From NCBI GenBank assembly GCA_021776335.1, contig JAJFGB010000007.1, positions 186,001-250,000 on the forward strand: a stretch of 64,000 nucleotides of DNA, in the 5' to 3' direction. The notes beneath the pieces are model-generated. The model searched no databases. It saw only the letters and a program-made list of their open reading frames with translations, and was not told the origin of the DNA. Of this stretch, positions 1 through 10,135 are shown piece by piece (within the stretch, counting starts at the first letter, position 1; every line of letters begins with the position of its first letter). The DNA is from Hyphococcus sp. Its GTDB lineage: Bacteria; Pseudomonadota; Alphaproteobacteria; Caulobacterales; Parvularculaceae. The translations under genes and the position numbers were made by a program.

Positions 1-178
1 TTCGATTTTCTTCATGACCTGACCGATTCATTTTGGCATGAGCAATTCTCTGCTATAGCGCTGGGCGAAAAGGTGGAGCCCTGTTTTCCGCTAAATCCGA
101 CGCACAGCAAAGAATCTAGATCATCAGGCGATTTCATTTGATCGCTCGATGATTTAGACAGAGCGCGACGTATGAAAG

Positions 179-1708
179 GTGTCAAGGTTGGCGGGCTTTA
201 TTATTCTTTCATCAGACCAGATGCGGGCGGTTGAAGCCGCCGCGATCAGTCAGGGTATCGCCGCCGCGAGTTTGATGGCGACAGCGGGCAAACAGACCGC
301 TGAAATCGCGATGCGCGCATGGTCGCAAAGACCGGTCATTGTGCTTTGCGGCCCTGGCAATAATGGCGGTGACGGATTTGTCGCAGCGCGTGTGCTCTCT
401 GAGGCAGGTTGGCCGGTAAAAGTCGCCTTGATGGGCGAGCGCGAAGCCTTGGCGGGTGACGCACGGCTGATGGCTGACCTGTATGAAGGCGATATCGGCC
501 CATTCAACCCTGAGGTGCTTAATGGCGCCGGTCTCATCATTGACGCCCTTTTTGGGACGGGGTTGTCGCGTCCCGTGGTCGGCGTTCCGGCGGCGGTGAT
601 TGATGCGATAAATGCGCAAGCGGCGCCGGTGCTTGCGGTTGATATTCCGTCCGGCATTCACTCGGATACCGGCGCCATTCTAGGCGTTGCGGTTAATGCG
701 GCGCGCACGGTTACGTTTTTTCAAAAAAAACCTGGCCATGTTCTTTATCCGGGCAGGGCTCATTGCGGCGCCATTGATGTTGTCGATATCGGCATAACGG
801 CTGACCACGCGCGTGATCTCAAGCCGGACATCTTTGAAAATCAGCCTGCATTTTGGGGGCGGTATTTTCGCCGCCCTTCGCCGATGGCGCACAAATATCA
901 TCGCGGGTCAGTGATGGCGGTTAGCGGCGGGCCGATGAATAGCGGCGCGGCAAGGCTTGCGGCGCGGGGCGCTTTACGGATTGGCGCGGGTCTGGTCACC
1001 GTCCTGTCTCCGCGTGATGCAGCAATGGTGAATGCGGCGCATCTCACGGCGATCATGCTGCGCTCAGTTGATAGTGCGGCAGAAATTTCCAAATTGCTGG
1101 AAGGCGCAGGAAAATACCCAATGATAGGCATCATTGGTCCGGCGTCGGGCGTTGGCGCCGAGACCCGTGAAAAGACGTTGGCGATCCTCAAGAGCAACGC
1201 CGGCGCCGTTCTCGACGCCGATGCGTTGACTAGCTTTGCGGACAAACCGGCTGATTTATTTCAGGCGCTTCGGGGCGATGATGTTTTAACGCCCCATAGC
1301 GGTGAATTTTCCAGGCTCTTTCCTGATATTGATTTGGCTGCTGGGAAACTGTCGGCAACGCGGGCGGCGAGCGCCAGAGCAGGCGCTATTGTGATCCTCA
1401 AGGGACCTGACACCGTTATTGCTGCGCCTGATGGACGGGCGGCGATTAATGTCAACGCACCACCTGAGCTGGCGTCCGCTGGATCCGGTGACGTTCTTGC
1501 TGGCTTCGTCGCAGGACTACGCGCTCAGGCCATGCCCGGTTTTGAGGCGGCTTGCGCCGGGGTCTGGTTTCATGGCGCCTGCGGTCAGGCCGCTGGACCC
1601 GGCCTCATTGCCGAAGATTTGCCTGAGGCTGTTCCAACGGTTTTGCGCGCGCTCCTCACGCCGCCGGCTGCGCCCACCAAACCTGAAACCGGGATCCGAG
1701 ATGGATAG
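179..1708 (+). CDS. nnrD: Bifunctional NAD(P)H-hydrate epimerase / ADP-dependent NAD(P)H-hydrate dehydratase
   Basis: This cytoplasmic enzyme repairs damaged NAD(P)HX: the N-terminal YjeF_N domain epimerises the hydrate and the C-terminal ribokinase-like domain dehydrates it using ADP. The 509-aa length matches the usual fused form (about 500-515 aa). The N-domain shows GPGNNGGDGF near residues 58-67 and DALFGTGL near 122-129. The C-domain shows the kinase-type GSGDVLAG near 435-442. The GTG at 179 has a GAAAG directly against it, which is too close. An in-frame TTG at 188 has GAAAGG eight bases upstream and may be the true start, giving 506 aa. In many alphaproteobacteria this gene follows glnB/glnA; the 178 bases upstream here show no gene. 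The bifunctional call is secure; only the start is uncertain. Confidence 0.95.
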   Translation: MSRLAGFIILSSDQMRAVEAAAISQGIAAASLMATAGKQTAEIAMRAWSQRPVIVLCGPGNNGGDGFVAARVLSEAGWPVKVALMGEREALAGDARLMADLYEGDIGPFNPEVLNGAGLIIDALFGTGLSRPVVGVPAAVIDAINAQAAPVLAVDIPSGIHSDTGAILGVAVNAARTVTFFQKKPGHVLYPGRAHCGAIDVVDIGITADHARDLKPDIFENQPAFWGRYFRRPSPMAHKYHRGSVMAVSGGPMNSGAARLAARGALRIGAGLVTVLSPRDAAMVNAAHLTAIMLRSVDSAAEISKLLEGAGKYPMIGIIGPASGVGAETREKTLAILKSNAGAVLDADALTSFADKPADLFQALRGDDVLTPHSGEFSRLFPDIDLAAGKLSATRAASARAGAIVILKGPDTVIAAPDGRAAINVNAPPELASAGSGDVLAGFVAGLRAQAMPGFEAACAGVWFHGACGQAAGPGLIAEDLPEAVPTVLRALLTPPAAPTKPETGIRDG

Positions 1709-1748
1709 GGTTCCATTGGGGCTTCGGGTGCTGAGATCCGGCCCGGTC

Positions 1749-1777
1749 GGTCGCCATGCAATACGCTTGTGGCGACC
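1749..1777 (+). terminator. Hairpin downstream of nnrD, possible weak terminator
   Basis: GGTCGCCA and TGGCGACC form a perfect 8-bp stem around a 13-nt loop, 41 bases after the nnrD stop. No T-run follows, so factor-independent termination is doubtful. It may only be a transcript-end structure. Confidence 0.3.
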
Positions 1778-1848
1778 TCGAACGAGATCGGCCGCAAATT
1801 TGGCGGCTTCCATAATGTGATGTGGTTCGAAAAACGCCTTTAGAGCGC

Positions 1849-1876
1849 TCGACAGGGTGGTTTTGTCTGTTATAGA
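1849..1876 (+). promoter_or_regulatory. Candidate sigma-70 promoter of tRNA-Leu
   Basis: TCGACA (1849-1854) and TATAGA (1871-1876) are separated by 16 bases and resemble a housekeeping -35/-10 pair. Transcription would begin near 1883, about 40 bases before the tRNA. This is pattern matching only. Confidence 0.45.
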
Positions 1877-1924
1877 AGCCCGCCTTGAAGGGGTCGCAGC
1901 GTCCGCAGCGGCCCGTTTATATTT

Positions 1925-2009
1925 GCGGATGTGGCGGAATTGGTAGACGCACTGGATTTAGGTTCCAGCGGGGTGACCCGTGGAGGTTCGAGTCCTCTCA
2001 TCCGCACCA
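1925..2009 (+). tRNA. tRNA-Leu(UAG)
   Basis: The 85-nt sequence folds as a class II tRNA with a long variable arm. The acceptor stem pairs GCGGATG with CATCCGC, the discriminator is A, and CCA is encoded (2007-2009). The anticodon stem CTGGA/TCCAG closes the loop TTTAGGT, giving anticodon UAG, which reads CUA and other CUN leucine codons. It lies between nnrD and tig. Confidence 0.97.
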
Positions 2010-2156
2010 GCTTTCGTTAGCAAGCTGGTTTATGCTTGGCCGGCCCCGTTTGGGCCGGTTTGGTTGCGATAGCGATTTTGCGTCAAATGGGGCGCGGACG
2101 AAGTTAAAAGATCAATGATCGGCCGCCGGGGCCACAGGAAGAGACGGCAGGATAAA

Positions 2157-3491
2157 ATGGAAGTCACCGAGAAAAGCGCCGAAGGACTGGACCGCCGATT
2201 TTTGGTCAAAGTGTCCGCCGCAGAGCTCGACGAAAAGCTCGTTGCACGGCTGCAGGAAATAAAAGGTCAGGTCCAGCTGAAAGGCTTCCGCAAGGGCAAG
2301 GCGCCCGTTTCCTTTCTGAGAAAAATGTACGGCAAAGGCGTCATGGGCGAGATCGTTCAGGAACTTGTCACCGAGACGTCTCAAAAGGCATTCACTGATC
2401 GCGAATTGCAGCCGGCGACAGCGCCGCATCCGCATTTTCATTCGGACATGGATGAGGTCATCGCGGGCAAGGCGGATCTTGAATATGATGTCCATGCGGA
2501 AATCCTGCCGGTCATTGAGCCAATGGACGTCTCTACGTTGAAGCTGACACGGCCTGTTGCAGATATTCCTGAAGCGGACATCGATGAAGCGTTAAAAAAC
2601 ATTGCGGCTCAGCAAACGGCTTATGCAGCGCGCAAAGAAACCGAAAAATCCAAAAAAGATGACATGGTTTCGGTAAACTATGTCGGCCGCATTGACGGCG
2701 AGGCGTTTGAAGGCGGCAAGGGCGAAAAAGTCGACATCATCCTTGGTTCAGATACTTTTATTCCCGGTTTTGAAAAACAGCTGATTGGCGCCAAAAGCGG
2801 CGACAGCGTTGAGGTCAAAGTTACGTTTCCCGATGATTACAACGCGAAAGATCTCGCAGGCAAAGATGCCGTCTTTGACGTCGCTGTGCTTGAAGTGAAA
2901 GCGCCTGAGAAAGTTGAGATCGACGATGAGCTTGCCAAGAAGGTCGGCCTTGAAAGTCTTGATGATTTGAAGACCCGCCTGAAGGAGCGGATTGAAACCG
3001 ATTATAAAGAGCTCTCACGTGGGCATCTCAAACGTGCGCTGTTGGATAAGCTCGACGACGCCCATGAATTTGAATTGCCGAACGGCATGGTCGACGCTGA
3101 ATTCAATCAGATCTGGAGCCAGGTTGAGGCGGCGGAACGCGACGAGGAAGACAAAGACAAACCCGAAGAAGAGCTGAAGGCTGAATACCGCAAGATCGCG
3201 GAGCGCCGTGTGCGTCTTGGGCTTGTGCTCGCTGAGATCGGAAAACGCGCTGATGTTCAGGTTCCGCAGGAAGACGTACAGCGTGAGATGATTAATATGG
3301 CTCGGGCTTATCCCGGCCAGGAACGTGAAGTCCTCGAATTTTACCAAAAGAACCCTGCCGCCCTGCAACAGCTACGCGCCCCGCTTTTTGAAGAAAAAGT
3401 TGTCGACTACATCGTAGAGCGTGCTGAGGTAGAGGATAAAAAGATATCCAAAGAAAAATTAATGGAAGATCCGGAAGGCGAAGAGCTTTAG
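2157..3491 (+). CDS. tig: Trigger factor, ribosome-associated chaperone and prolyl isomerase
   Basis: Trigger factor binds the ribosomal exit tunnel and shields nascent chains. The start chosen is ATG 2157 (MEVTEKSAEG), giving 444 aa, because the family begins at this point and the upstream extension of the frame is unlike the family; an AGGAAGAG stretch lies 13-20 bases upstream. The ribosome-docking loop GFRKGKAP is at about 43-50. An FKBP-type PPIase domain spans about 168-248, from DDMVSVNYVG to FDVAVLEVK. The helical C-terminal chaperone domain follows and is rich in acidic and basic residues. The order tig-clpP-clpX-lon is conserved widely in proteobacteria, which supports the call. Confidence 0.97.
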   Translation: MEVTEKSAEGLDRRFLVKVSAAELDEKLVARLQEIKGQVQLKGFRKGKAPVSFLRKMYGKGVMGEIVQELVTETSQKAFTDRELQPATAPHPHFHSDMDEVIAGKADLEYDVHAEILPVIEPMDVSTLKLTRPVADIPEADIDEALKNIAAQQTAYAARKETEKSKKDDMVSVNYVGRIDGEAFEGGKGEKVDIILGSDTFIPGFEKQLIGAKSGDSVEVKVTFPDDYNAKDLAGKDAVFDVAVLEVKAPEKVEIDDELAKKVGLESLDDLKTRLKERIETDYKELSRGHLKRALLDKLDDAHEFELPNGMVDAEFNQIWSQVEAAERDEEDKDKPEEELKAEYRKIAERRVRLGLVLAEIGKRADVQVPQEDVQREMINMARAYPGQEREVLEFYQKNPAALQQLRAPLFEEKVVDYIVERAEVEDKKISKEKLMEDPEGEEL

Positions 3492-3753
3492 ACGCCGCCC
3501 TGTTCCTGATCGGGAATTAATTCTGGCCCTGTGTAATGCGACCGTTTCTTTTCCGAGACGGGTTTTGGCGCCTGCTTGCTGTATTGCGGGGGGAATCGAA
3601 ACAAAATCTTGCTTTTTCAAGAGAATAACCCTCGCTTAAGTGCGTGCCGCTATAGTCTGAGGCCATAGGGTGGCGCTGGCGTTTTTCGCCCCCATGTTAA
3701 GCTGGTTGTGTTAACGGGCGCGGGTTCGTCCAAATTGCCATAAGAGGACTTCG

Positions 3754-4386
3754 ATGAAAGACCCCCAAGATATTTTTATGAATACGCTCGTACCCATGGT
3801 GGTCGAGCAATCAACCCGCGGCGAGCGGTCCTACGATATCTATTCAAGACTGCTGAAGGAGCGGATCATCTTCCTTTCAGGGCCGGTCCATGATCAGGTT
3901 TCGACCCTGATTGTCGCCCAGCTTTTGTTTCTTGAGGCCGAAAATCCCAAAAAGGAAATCGCGTTATATATTAATTCGCCTGGCGGCTCCGTTTCGGCCG
4001 GTCTCGCGATGTATGACACAATGCGCTATATTCGCCCTGCGGTATCGACGATGTGTATCGGAATGGCAGCCTCCATGGGCTCACTTCTGCTCACGGCAGG
4101 TGAAAAAGACATGCGATTCTCGCTGCCAAATTCACGGGTCATGGTGCATCAGCCCTCAGGCGGATTTCAGGGCCAGGCGTCTGATATTGAGCGGCACGCC
4201 CAGGACATTATCAAATTGAAGCGCCGGATGAACGAAATCTACGTTGAGCACACCGGCCAATCCTATGAAAACATTGAAAAAACACTTGATCGGGATCATT
4301 TTATGACACCTGACGAAGCGGTGGAATTCGGTCTAATTGACAAAGTACTGTCCGAAAGGGCGACACCTAGTGACGCAGACACCTAA
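3754..4386 (+). CDS. clpP: ATP-dependent Clp protease proteolytic subunit ClpP
   Basis: ClpP forms the tetradecameric serine protease chamber that works with ClpX or ClpA. The 210-aa protein carries the full triad: Ser107 in GMAASMGS, His132 in MVHQPSGG and Asp181 in LDRDHF. The first residues (to about 14) probably form the processed propeptide. The start ATG is preceded by AAGAGGA (3743-3749). The 262 bases upstream contain CTTGCTT, 14 bases, then CCCTCGCT (3608-3636), which is a weak resemblance to a heat-shock promoter. clpX follows after 200 bases, so the two genes may be co-transcribed. Confidence 0.97.
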   Translation: MKDPQDIFMNTLVPMVVEQSTRGERSYDIYSRLLKERIIFLSGPVHDQVSTLIVAQLLFLEAENPKKEIALYINSPGGSVSAGLAMYDTMRYIRPAVSTMCIGMAASMGSLLLTAGEKDMRFSLPNSRVMVHQPSGGFQGQASDIERHAQDIIKLKRRMNEIYVEHTGQSYENIEKTLDRDHFMTPDEAVEFGLIDKVLSERATPSDADT

Positions 4387-4586
4387 TAGTGACGGTAAAC
4401 ATTAACCAAAAAAGGAAAAGGTTCCTTGATTGGTTTGGTTGAATTATGGTCGAATGTTTCTAGTTTCCGGGGTGCTGGCGCCCTTCGTGCAGTTTTCACC
4501 GGAATTTGGCGTTCCCGTTTCGGTCGGGATGCGCGCCGGGCCTGCCCGGTCCGCTGTTGGCGGCGCTGACAAGGAGTTTGGTTAGA

Positions 4587-5870
4587 GTGAGCAAGATTGG
4601 CGGAAAAAGCGGCGGTGACGGGAAAAACACCCTTTACTGTTCATTTTGCGGAAAAAGCCAGCACGAAGTCAGAAAACTGATTGCGGGCCCGACAGTATTT
4701 ATCTGTGATGAATGTGTTGAATTATGCATGGACATCATCCGCGAAGAATCGAAATCATCTCTGGTGAAGGCGGGCGATGGCGTCCCGAGCCCTCAACAGA
4801 TTCACAAAGTCCTCGATGATTATGTGATCGGACAAAGTCAGGCGAAGCGCGTTTTGGCGGTTGCGGTTCATAACCACTTCAAGCGCCTTAATCACGCGGC
4901 GAAAAACAACGACGTCGAACTCGCGAAATCAAATATCTTGCTGATCGGCCCAACCGGGACGGGCAAAACGTTGTTGGCTCAAACGCTTGCGCGTATTCTT
5001 GACGTGCCGTTTACGATGGCTGACGCGACCACCCTTACCGAAGCGGGTTATGTCGGCGAGGATGTAGAAAATATCATCCTTAAATTGCTTCAGTCCGCTG
5101 ACTACAATGTCGAGCGCGCGCAACGCGGCATCGTTTATATTGACGAAGTCGACAAGATCAGCCGCAAGTCTGATAATCCGTCGATTACCCGTGACGTTTC
5201 GGGCGAGGGTGTTCAGCAGGCGTTGTTGAAGATCATGGAAGGCACTGTTGCATCGGTGCCGCCACAGGGTGGACGTAAACATCCGCAGCAAGAATTTTTG
5301 CAGGTTGATACGACGAACATTCTCTTTATCGTTGGCGGCGCCTTTGCCGGCCTTGAAAAAGTTATCGCCAATCGCGGCGAGGGTTCGTCCATTGGTTTCG
5401 GCGCCGAAGTGAAGAGCGCTGACGACCGACAAATTGGCGCGATCTTGCAAGAGGTTGAGCCGGAAGACTTGTTGAAATTCGGATTGATCCCTGAATTCGT
5501 CGGACGCTTGCCGGTTATCGCAACGCTGGAAGATCTTGACGTGGACGCGTTGGTGCAAATTCTCACAACGCCGAAGAACGCGTTGATCAAGCAATATCAA
5601 CGTCTGTTCGAGATGGAAGATGTAAAGCTAACCTTCACCGAAGATGCACGAACAGCGATCGCTCGTCGGGCCATCGGTCGAAAAACTGGCGCGCGCGGGC
5701 TTCGTTCGATCATGGAAGGCATTTTGCTGGATTCGATGTTCGAGCTGCCGACGCTGGAAGGCGTTGTGGAGGTCGTGGTCAATGGCGAGGTCGTGGATGG
5801 CAATGCCAAACCGCTCTTCATTTACGCGGATCGCGAGAACGACGCGATTGAGGCTGACGCCAGCGCTTAA
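4587..5870 (+). CDS. clpX: ATP-dependent Clp protease ATP-binding subunit ClpX
   Basis: ClpX is the AAA+ unfoldase that feeds substrates to ClpP. The start is GTG 4587 with AAGGAG at 4571-4576, giving 427 aa (family about 424). The upstream in-frame extension from 4506 does not resemble ClpX. The N-terminal zinc-binding dimerisation domain has Cys18, Cys21, Cys40 and Cys43. Walker A GPTGTGKT is at 121-128, the pore loop GYVG at 154-157, and Walker B VYIDE at 183-187. The ClpP-docking IGF loop is present in SSIGFGAEV, and the RKH pore loop in [10 protein letters not shown]. The gene is complete and canonical. Confidence 0.98.
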   Translation: MSKIGGKSGGDGKNTLYCSFCGKSQHEVRKLIAGPTVFICDECVELCMDIIREESKSSLVKAGDGVPSPQQIHKVLDDYVIGQSQAKRVLAVAVHNHFKRLNHAAKNNDVELAKSNILLIGPTGTGKTLLAQTLARILDVPFTMADATTLTEAGYVGEDVENIILKLLQSADYNVERAQRGIVYIDEVDKISRKSDNPSITRDVSGEGVQQALLKIMEGTVASVPPQGGRKHPQQEFLQVDTTNILFIVGGAFAGLEKVIANRGEGSSIGFGAEVKSADDRQIGAILQEVEPEDLLKFGLIPEFVGRLPVIATLEDLDVDALVQILTTPKNALIKQYQRLFEMEDVKLTFTEDARTAIARRAIGRKTGARGLRSIMEGILLDSMFELPTLEGVVEVVVNGEVVDGNAKPLFIYADRENDAIEADASA

Positions 5871-5903
5871 ACCGGCTGGTTTTCCACCATGGCGCCCTGG
5901 CGC

Positions 5904-5933
5904 CTTGAAATCCGGTCAATTAAGGCCACATTA
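5904..5933 (+). promoter_or_regulatory. Candidate heat-shock (RpoH-type) promoter of lon
   Basis: CTTGAAA (5904-5910) is identical to the classical sigma-32 -35 element. After 15 bases comes CCACATTA (5926-5933), which differs from CCCCATNT mainly at the third position. Transcription would begin near 5940, leaving a leader of about 175 nt before the lon start. lon is a standard RpoH target in proteobacteria. The match is seen; the use is inferred. Confidence 0.5.
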
Positions 5934-5944
5934 ATCCCGTGTTC

Positions 5945-5966
5945 CCGCCGCTATTATTAGCGGCGG
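5945..5966 (+). other. Strong hairpin between clpX and lon
   Basis: CCGCCGCTA and TAGCGGCGG form a perfect 9-bp stem with a TTAT loop. It lies 75 bases after the clpX stop and just after the putative lon transcription start. No T-run follows, so it may be a clpX transcript end, or a structure at the 5' end of the lon mRNA. Confidence 0.45.
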
Positions 5967-6116
5967 TTCGGCGTCTTAAGGGCTCCTTTGCCTGATTGCG
6001 CTATGGATGTTTCCCATAGTTGCATCGACGCACGAACCGCCGATCAATGGGGTGGGTATTTTTGTGACCCGAGCAGGTGCTGGAATTATCCGGGCCCGCT
6101 TCGCCAGGAGCCATTA

Positions 6117-8507
6117 ATGAGTGATAATGTAAGTTATCCAGTGTTGCCGTTGCGCGATATTGTCGTGTTTCCGAGCATGATTGTACCGCTTTTTGTTGGA
6201 CGTGAGAAATCCGTCAATGCCCTTGAAAATGTGATGCAAAACGACAAGAAAATTCTTCTTGTCGCGCAAAAGGACGCTGGTGATGATGACCCGGCAACTG
6301 ACGGTATTTTCGATGTCGGTGTGATTGCCTCTATTTTGCAATTGCTAAAGCTGCCTGATGGCACCGTAAAAGTGCTGGTTGAAGGCGAGGGCCGTGCAAA
6401 GATCAACACCTATACGCGCACAGATGAATATTTTGAGGCCGAAGCTGAGTTCATTGCGGAACCGGTCACCGAAGACACGGAAATTGAAGCGCTTGCGCGA
6501 TCGATCGTCGGTCACTTTGAGTCTTATGTTAAACTGAACAAGAGGGTGCCGCCGGAAGTCATCGTTTCCATTAATCAGATTGATGACTATTCCAAGCTTG
6601 CCGATACAGTCGCATCTCATCTGAACATCAAAATCGCCGAGAAGCAGGAGCTTCTCGAAATCGCACCGGTCGCTGAGCGATTGGAACGCGTTTATGCGCT
6701 CATGGAAGGCGAAATGAGCGTCTTGCAAGTGGAAAAGAAAATTCGCAATCGCGTTAAGCGGCAGATGGAGAAGACCCAGCGGGAATATTATCTGAACGAG
6801 CAAATGAAGGCGATCCAGAAAGAACTCGGCGAAGGTGATGATGGGCGCGACGAGCTTTCTGAGCTGGAAGAAAAGCTCGACAAAACAAAACTCACCAAGG
6901 AAGCGCGCACAAAAGCGGATGCTGAGTTAAAAAAACTTCGTCAAATGTCCCCGATGTCGGCGGAATCAACGGTCGTGCGCAACTATCTTGACTGGCTGAT
7001 TTCCATTCCGTGGAACAGTCGTTCGAAAGTTAAAACAGATCTTGATAAAGCGCAGGAGGTTCTCGACGCGGATCACTACGGTCTCGACAAGGTCAAGGAA
7101 CGGATTGTTGAGTATCTCGCTGTTCAAAAGCGGATAAGCAAATTGAAAGGTCCGATTTTGTGCCTTGTTGGTCCGCCAGGTGTTGGTAAGACATCGCTTG
7201 GGAAATCCATTGCGAGTGCTACGGGCCGCGAGTTTGTACGTGTCTCCCTTGGCGGTGTGCGCGATGAGGCGGAAATCCGCGGGCATCGTCGAACCTATAT
7301 CGGATCGATGCCTGGCAAGGTTATTCAATCGATGAAGAAGGCGAAAAAATCGAATCCGCTATTTCTGCTCGATGAAATCGACAAGATGGGTCATGATTTC
7401 CGCGGCGATCCGGCTTCGGCGCTTTTAGAGGTGCTTGACCCCGAGCAGAACGCAACCTTTCAGGATCACTATCTTGAAGTCGATTACGACCTTTCAGACG
7501 TGATGTTCATAACGACGGCGAATAGTCTCAACATGCCGCAACCCTTGCTGGATCGGATGGAAATCATTCGGATCCCGGGGTACACGGAGGATGAAAAAGT
7601 AGAGATTGCGCGCCGCCATCTTATTCCGAAAATCGTCGAAAACCATGGCTTGAAGAAAGGTGAATGGACAATCACTGATGATGGATTGTTGTCGCTTATT
7701 CGTCATTATACGCGCGAAGCTGGCGTCAGAAATCTTGAGCGCGAGCTAGCACGGCTTGCACGCAAGGCGGTTCGCGCGCTTGAAACGAGTGATGAGAAGA
7801 CCTTTGGTGTGACGGAGGAAAATCTCGATCAATATTCCGGCGTGCCGAAATTCCGTCATGGCGCAATCGATGGCGATGACAAGATTGGCGTGGTCACAGG
7901 GCTGGCCTGGACGTCTGTTGGCGGTGAAATTTTAACAATTGAAGCCGTCAAAATGCCTGGTAAAGGTAAAATGACGCCCACAGGCAACCTCAAAGAGGTG
8001 ATGCAGGAATCCGTTTCGGCTGCATCATCTTATGTGCGCAGTCGCGCAGCGGAATTTGGCATAGAGCCGCCGCTATTTGAACGCACTGACATTCATATCC
8101 ATGTGCCGGAAGGCGCCACCCCAAAAGACGGACCGTCGGCAGGCGTCGCGATGGCGACCGCAATCGTGTCTGTATTGACCGGCATTCCGGTTCACAAGGA
8201 TGTCGCCATGACCGGAGAGATATCCTTGCGCGGCCGCGTATTGGCGATTGGCGGCCTTAAGGAGAAACTTCTTGCGGCGCTACGGGCGGGCACCAAAACA
8301 GTGCTGATCCCCGAAGAAAATGAAAAAGACCTCGCGGAAATTCCAGACAACGTTAAAGCCGGCATGAAGATTATTCCGGTGACAACGGTTGATGACGTTC
8401 TGGCCCATGCGTTGACAGGGAAACTGACGCCGATCGATTGGACAGACCCTGTCGATCCCGCAACGGCAAGTGGTACTGGCGGCGACGGGCCGGTGGTCAC
8501 ACACTAA
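6117..8507 (+). CDS. lon: ATP-dependent protease Lon (LonA)
   Basis: Lon is the homohexameric AAA+ serine protease that degrades misfolded and regulatory proteins in the cytoplasm. ATG 6117 ([10 protein letters not shown]) is chosen because CCAGGAG (6104-6110) precedes it and the family begins with this sequence; the 43-codon upstream extension is not Lon-like. The protein has 796 aa. The N-terminal substrate domain is about 5-200, a coiled coil about 200-275, Walker A GPPGVGKT 352-359, and the protease dyad Ser674 (in KDGPSAG) with Lys717 (in GGLKEK). A factor-independent terminator follows. The acidic-polar C-terminal tail after about residue 770 is typical of alphaproteobacterial Lon. Confidence 0.98.
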   Translation: MSDNVSYPVLPLRDIVVFPSMIVPLFVGREKSVNALENVMQNDKKILLVAQKDAGDDDPATDGIFDVGVIASILQLLKLPDGTVKVLVEGEGRAKINTYTRTDEYFEAEAEFIAEPVTEDTEIEALARSIVGHFESYVKLNKRVPPEVIVSINQIDDYSKLADTVASHLNIKIAEKQELLEIAPVAERLERVYALMEGEMSVLQVEKKIRNRVKRQMEKTQREYYLNEQMKAIQKELGEGDDGRDELSELEEKLDKTKLTKEARTKADAELKKLRQMSPMSAESTVVRNYLDWLISIPWNSRSKVKTDLDKAQEVLDADHYGLDKVKERIVEYLAVQKRISKLKGPILCLVGPPGVGKTSLGKSIASATGREFVRVSLGGVRDEAEIRGHRRTYIGSMPGKVIQSMKKAKKSNPLFLLDEIDKMGHDFRGDPASALLEVLDPEQNATFQDHYLEVDYDLSDVMFITTANSLNMPQPLLDRMEIIRIPGYTEDEKVEIARRHLIPKIVENHGLKKGEWTITDDGLLSLIRHYTREAGVRNLERELARLARKAVRALETSDEKTFGVTEENLDQYSGVPKFRHGAIDGDDKIGVVTGLAWTSVGGEILTIEAVKMPGKGKMTPTGNLKEVMQESVSAASSYVRSRAAEFGIEPPLFERTDIHIHVPEGATPKDGPSAGVAMATAIVSVLTGIPVHKDVAMTGEISLRGRVLAIGGLKEKLLAALRAGTKTVLIPEENEKDLAEIPDNVKAGMKIIPVTTVDDVLAHALTGKLTPIDWTDPVDPATASGTGGDGPVVTH

Positions 8508-8529
8508 GTTTGTCAGGAAATTGACAAAG

Positions 8530-8564
8530 GGCGCGACGCCATGCCCGGCTGTCGCGCCTTTTTT
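8530..8564 (+). terminator. Rho-independent terminator of lon
   Basis: GGCGCGAC (8530-8537) pairs with GTCGCGCC (8551-8558), and six T residues follow. It lies 23 bases after the lon stop. Confidence 0.9.
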
Positions 8565-8584
8565 GTCCGCTGTTTATGGCTTAA

Positions 8585-8932
8585 GTGACGGATATGGACC
8601 TGCCCAAAGCCAATACGGCTTCAGATGAATGTACGACGATGGCCGAAGTGCGCGAGGAGATCGATCGCCTCGATCGCATTCTTGTGAAGCTCATCGCCGA
8701 GCGGCAGGGCTATATAGAGGCCGCCGCTCGCATAAAGCCGCGTAAAGATGAGGTTCGCTTGCCCTGGCGGATCGAGGATGTGGTCGCAAAAGTGCTGGCT
8801 GAGGCCAGCAAACAAGGGCTTTCAAAACGAATCGCTGAGCCGGTTTGGCGCGAATTGATCGATCGATGCATCGAGCATGAGCACGAAATCTGGGCTATGA
8901 CACATATTTCAGAGACCGAAAAAGCACAGTAA
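8585..8932 (+). CDS. Chorismate mutase-like protein (AroQ class)
   Basis: The 115-aa all-helical protein resembles AroQ-type chorismate mutases, which convert chorismate to prephenate for Phe/Tyr synthesis. Family-like features are EEIDRLDRILVKLIAER near 23-39, IKPRKDE near 50-56 where the active-site Lys is expected, and WRIEDVV. The GTG start lies just after the lon terminator, so the gene has its own promoter or relies on read-through. PchB-like isochorismate pyruvate-lyases share the fold, so the exact reaction is not certain. No aromatic biosynthesis gene is adjacent. Confidence 0.8.
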   Translation: MTDMDLPKANTASDECTTMAEVREEIDRLDRILVKLIAERQGYIEAAARIKPRKDEVRLPWRIEDVVAKVLAEASKQGLSKRIAEPVWRELIDRCIEHEHEIWAMTHISETEKAQ

Positions 8933-9075
8933 CTTCAGTGGGTTAACACCACTGTGGAAAGCAAACCCTTATTTTACGCCATTTTTTGTTGGCGAAGCCT
9001 GATTTTGCAGGCGATAAAGTCGACTTCGTCACTGATTTTCCTAATTCCAGATCCTCAAACAGAAAGGGTGGAGGA

Positions 9076-9351
9076 ATGAACAAGAACGAATTCATCGATA
9101 AAGTTGCCGGAATGGCAGACATGAGCAAATCGGAAGCAGCCAAGGCGGTCGATGCGGTATTTGATGCCGTTACAAAAGCGCTGCAGGCTGGAGATGATGT
9201 CCGTCTCGTTGGCTTCGGAACTTTCTCCGCCGCCCAACGCAAGGCGCGAGATGGCCGAAATCCACGCACCGGAGAGACAATCAAGATTCCGGCGTCCATT
9301 CAGCCGAAATTCTCCGCTGGCAAGGGTTTGAAAGACGCCCTGAACAAGTAG
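9076..9351 (+). CDS. hupB: Nucleoid-associated DNA-binding protein HU
   Basis: HU is a dimeric histone-like protein that bends DNA and compacts the nucleoid. Starting at ATG 9076 (MNKNEFIDKV) gives 91 aa, the family length; AAAGGG (9063-9068) lies seven bases upstream. The signature VGFGTFSAAQRKARDGRNPRTGE, split over about 47-69, contains the intercalating Pro in the beta-arm. The 30-codon upstream extension of the frame has no HU homology. HU directly after lon is a conserved arrangement. A second, tailed HU-family gene is at the right end of the window. Confidence 0.96.
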   Translation: MNKNEFIDKVAGMADMSKSEAAKAVDAVFDAVTKALQAGDDVRLVGFGTFSAAQRKARDGRNPRTGETIKIPASIQPKFSAGKGLKDALNK

Positions 9352-9367
9352 TTTGACTCCAAATACT

Positions 9368-9406
9368 AAAACGCCGGTCGCCGAAGATTTCGTGCGCCGG
9401 CGTTTT
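9368..9406 (+). terminator. Rho-independent terminator of HU gene
   Basis: AAAACGCCGG (9368-9377) pairs perfectly with CCGGCGTTTT (9397-9406) and ends in a T-run. It lies 16 bases after the HU stop and, because of the A-tract, could work in both directions. Confidence 0.9.
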
Positions 9407-9527
9407 CTTGATTACGAAAACATCCGCACAGAAATACGCTTGCCGCGTGGCGCCGCACGCGCTAGGACAGCGCCCCACGCGAGGGCGCGAATACGCTTCC
9501 TCACACGAAAGCGTGAAAACGACTAAA

Positions 9528-9603
9528 GGGCGGTTAGCTCAGCTGGTAGAGCATCTCGTTTACACCGAGAGGGTCGGCGGTTCGAACCCGTCACCGCCCA
9601 CCA
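9528..9603 (+). tRNA. tRNA-Val(UAC)
   Basis: The 76-nt cloverleaf has acceptor stem GGGCGGT/ACCGCCC, D-arm TAGCTCAGCTGGTAGAGC, anticodon stem TCTCG/CGAGA with loop TTTACAC (anticodon UAC), T-arm GGTTCGAACCC and encoded CCA (9601-9603). It follows lon-HU, where many alphaproteobacteria carry a tRNA-Val. Confidence 0.97.
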
Positions 9604-10135
9604 TTCAGTCCAATCACGCTGGCGACTAATTGAGCGATGCGGGGAACGGCCTGAAGTTCACGTTATTCACGATCAACATTTTTCAGTTTTGGGAAGCTAC
9701 AATCTCTGTAGGCAGAAGAAATGCCTGCCTTTGTTGAAAGCGCCATGTCATGGAATTTTTAGACCCTTCTTGCCGAGTGGTTTCGTTCGTGTGAGGTGCT
9801 TTCATGGGGTATGGCGTCCGGGCATCTTATCCGCGCTAATAATGCCCTCGACCGCATACTGTTCGAGAGCGACGCAATGCAAAGCGCGCTTGCGATAATC
9901 CAGCTGTAATCCGATGCCATTAACGCAACGCGCATGTCGAACGCGTCATCATCAACGCCTCTTCGCACATAAGCGGATTGCATCATGAATATGTCTGACT
10001 CGAATAATCAGCGGTGCGGGCCTTGATATTTTTTGTGGGCATAAAAACTTATCGTGGATACTCAAAATATTGTTGTTAGTGGCGAGTAGGCTGATATTCA
10101 TAAGGGGCGTTTTTTTAACTTCGGGGGTTGTCACC
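9604..10135. other. 532-nt spacer with no supported gene
   Basis: Short frames exist on both strands (for example 9759-9986 on the minus strand), but none has a convincing ribosome-binding site, family motif or coding composition. The last 100 bases are AT-rich and probably hold the promoter of the next gene. No repeat of the tRNA-Val 3' end was found. Confidence 0.6.

Noticed and set aside
4929-5600. 223-aa open frame on the minus strand
   Set aside because: It is antisense to the conserved AAA+ core of clpX.
9759-9986. Small frame in the spacer after tRNA-Val
   Set aside because: No ribosome-binding site, no recognised motif, and a plus-strand frame of equal quality overlaps it.
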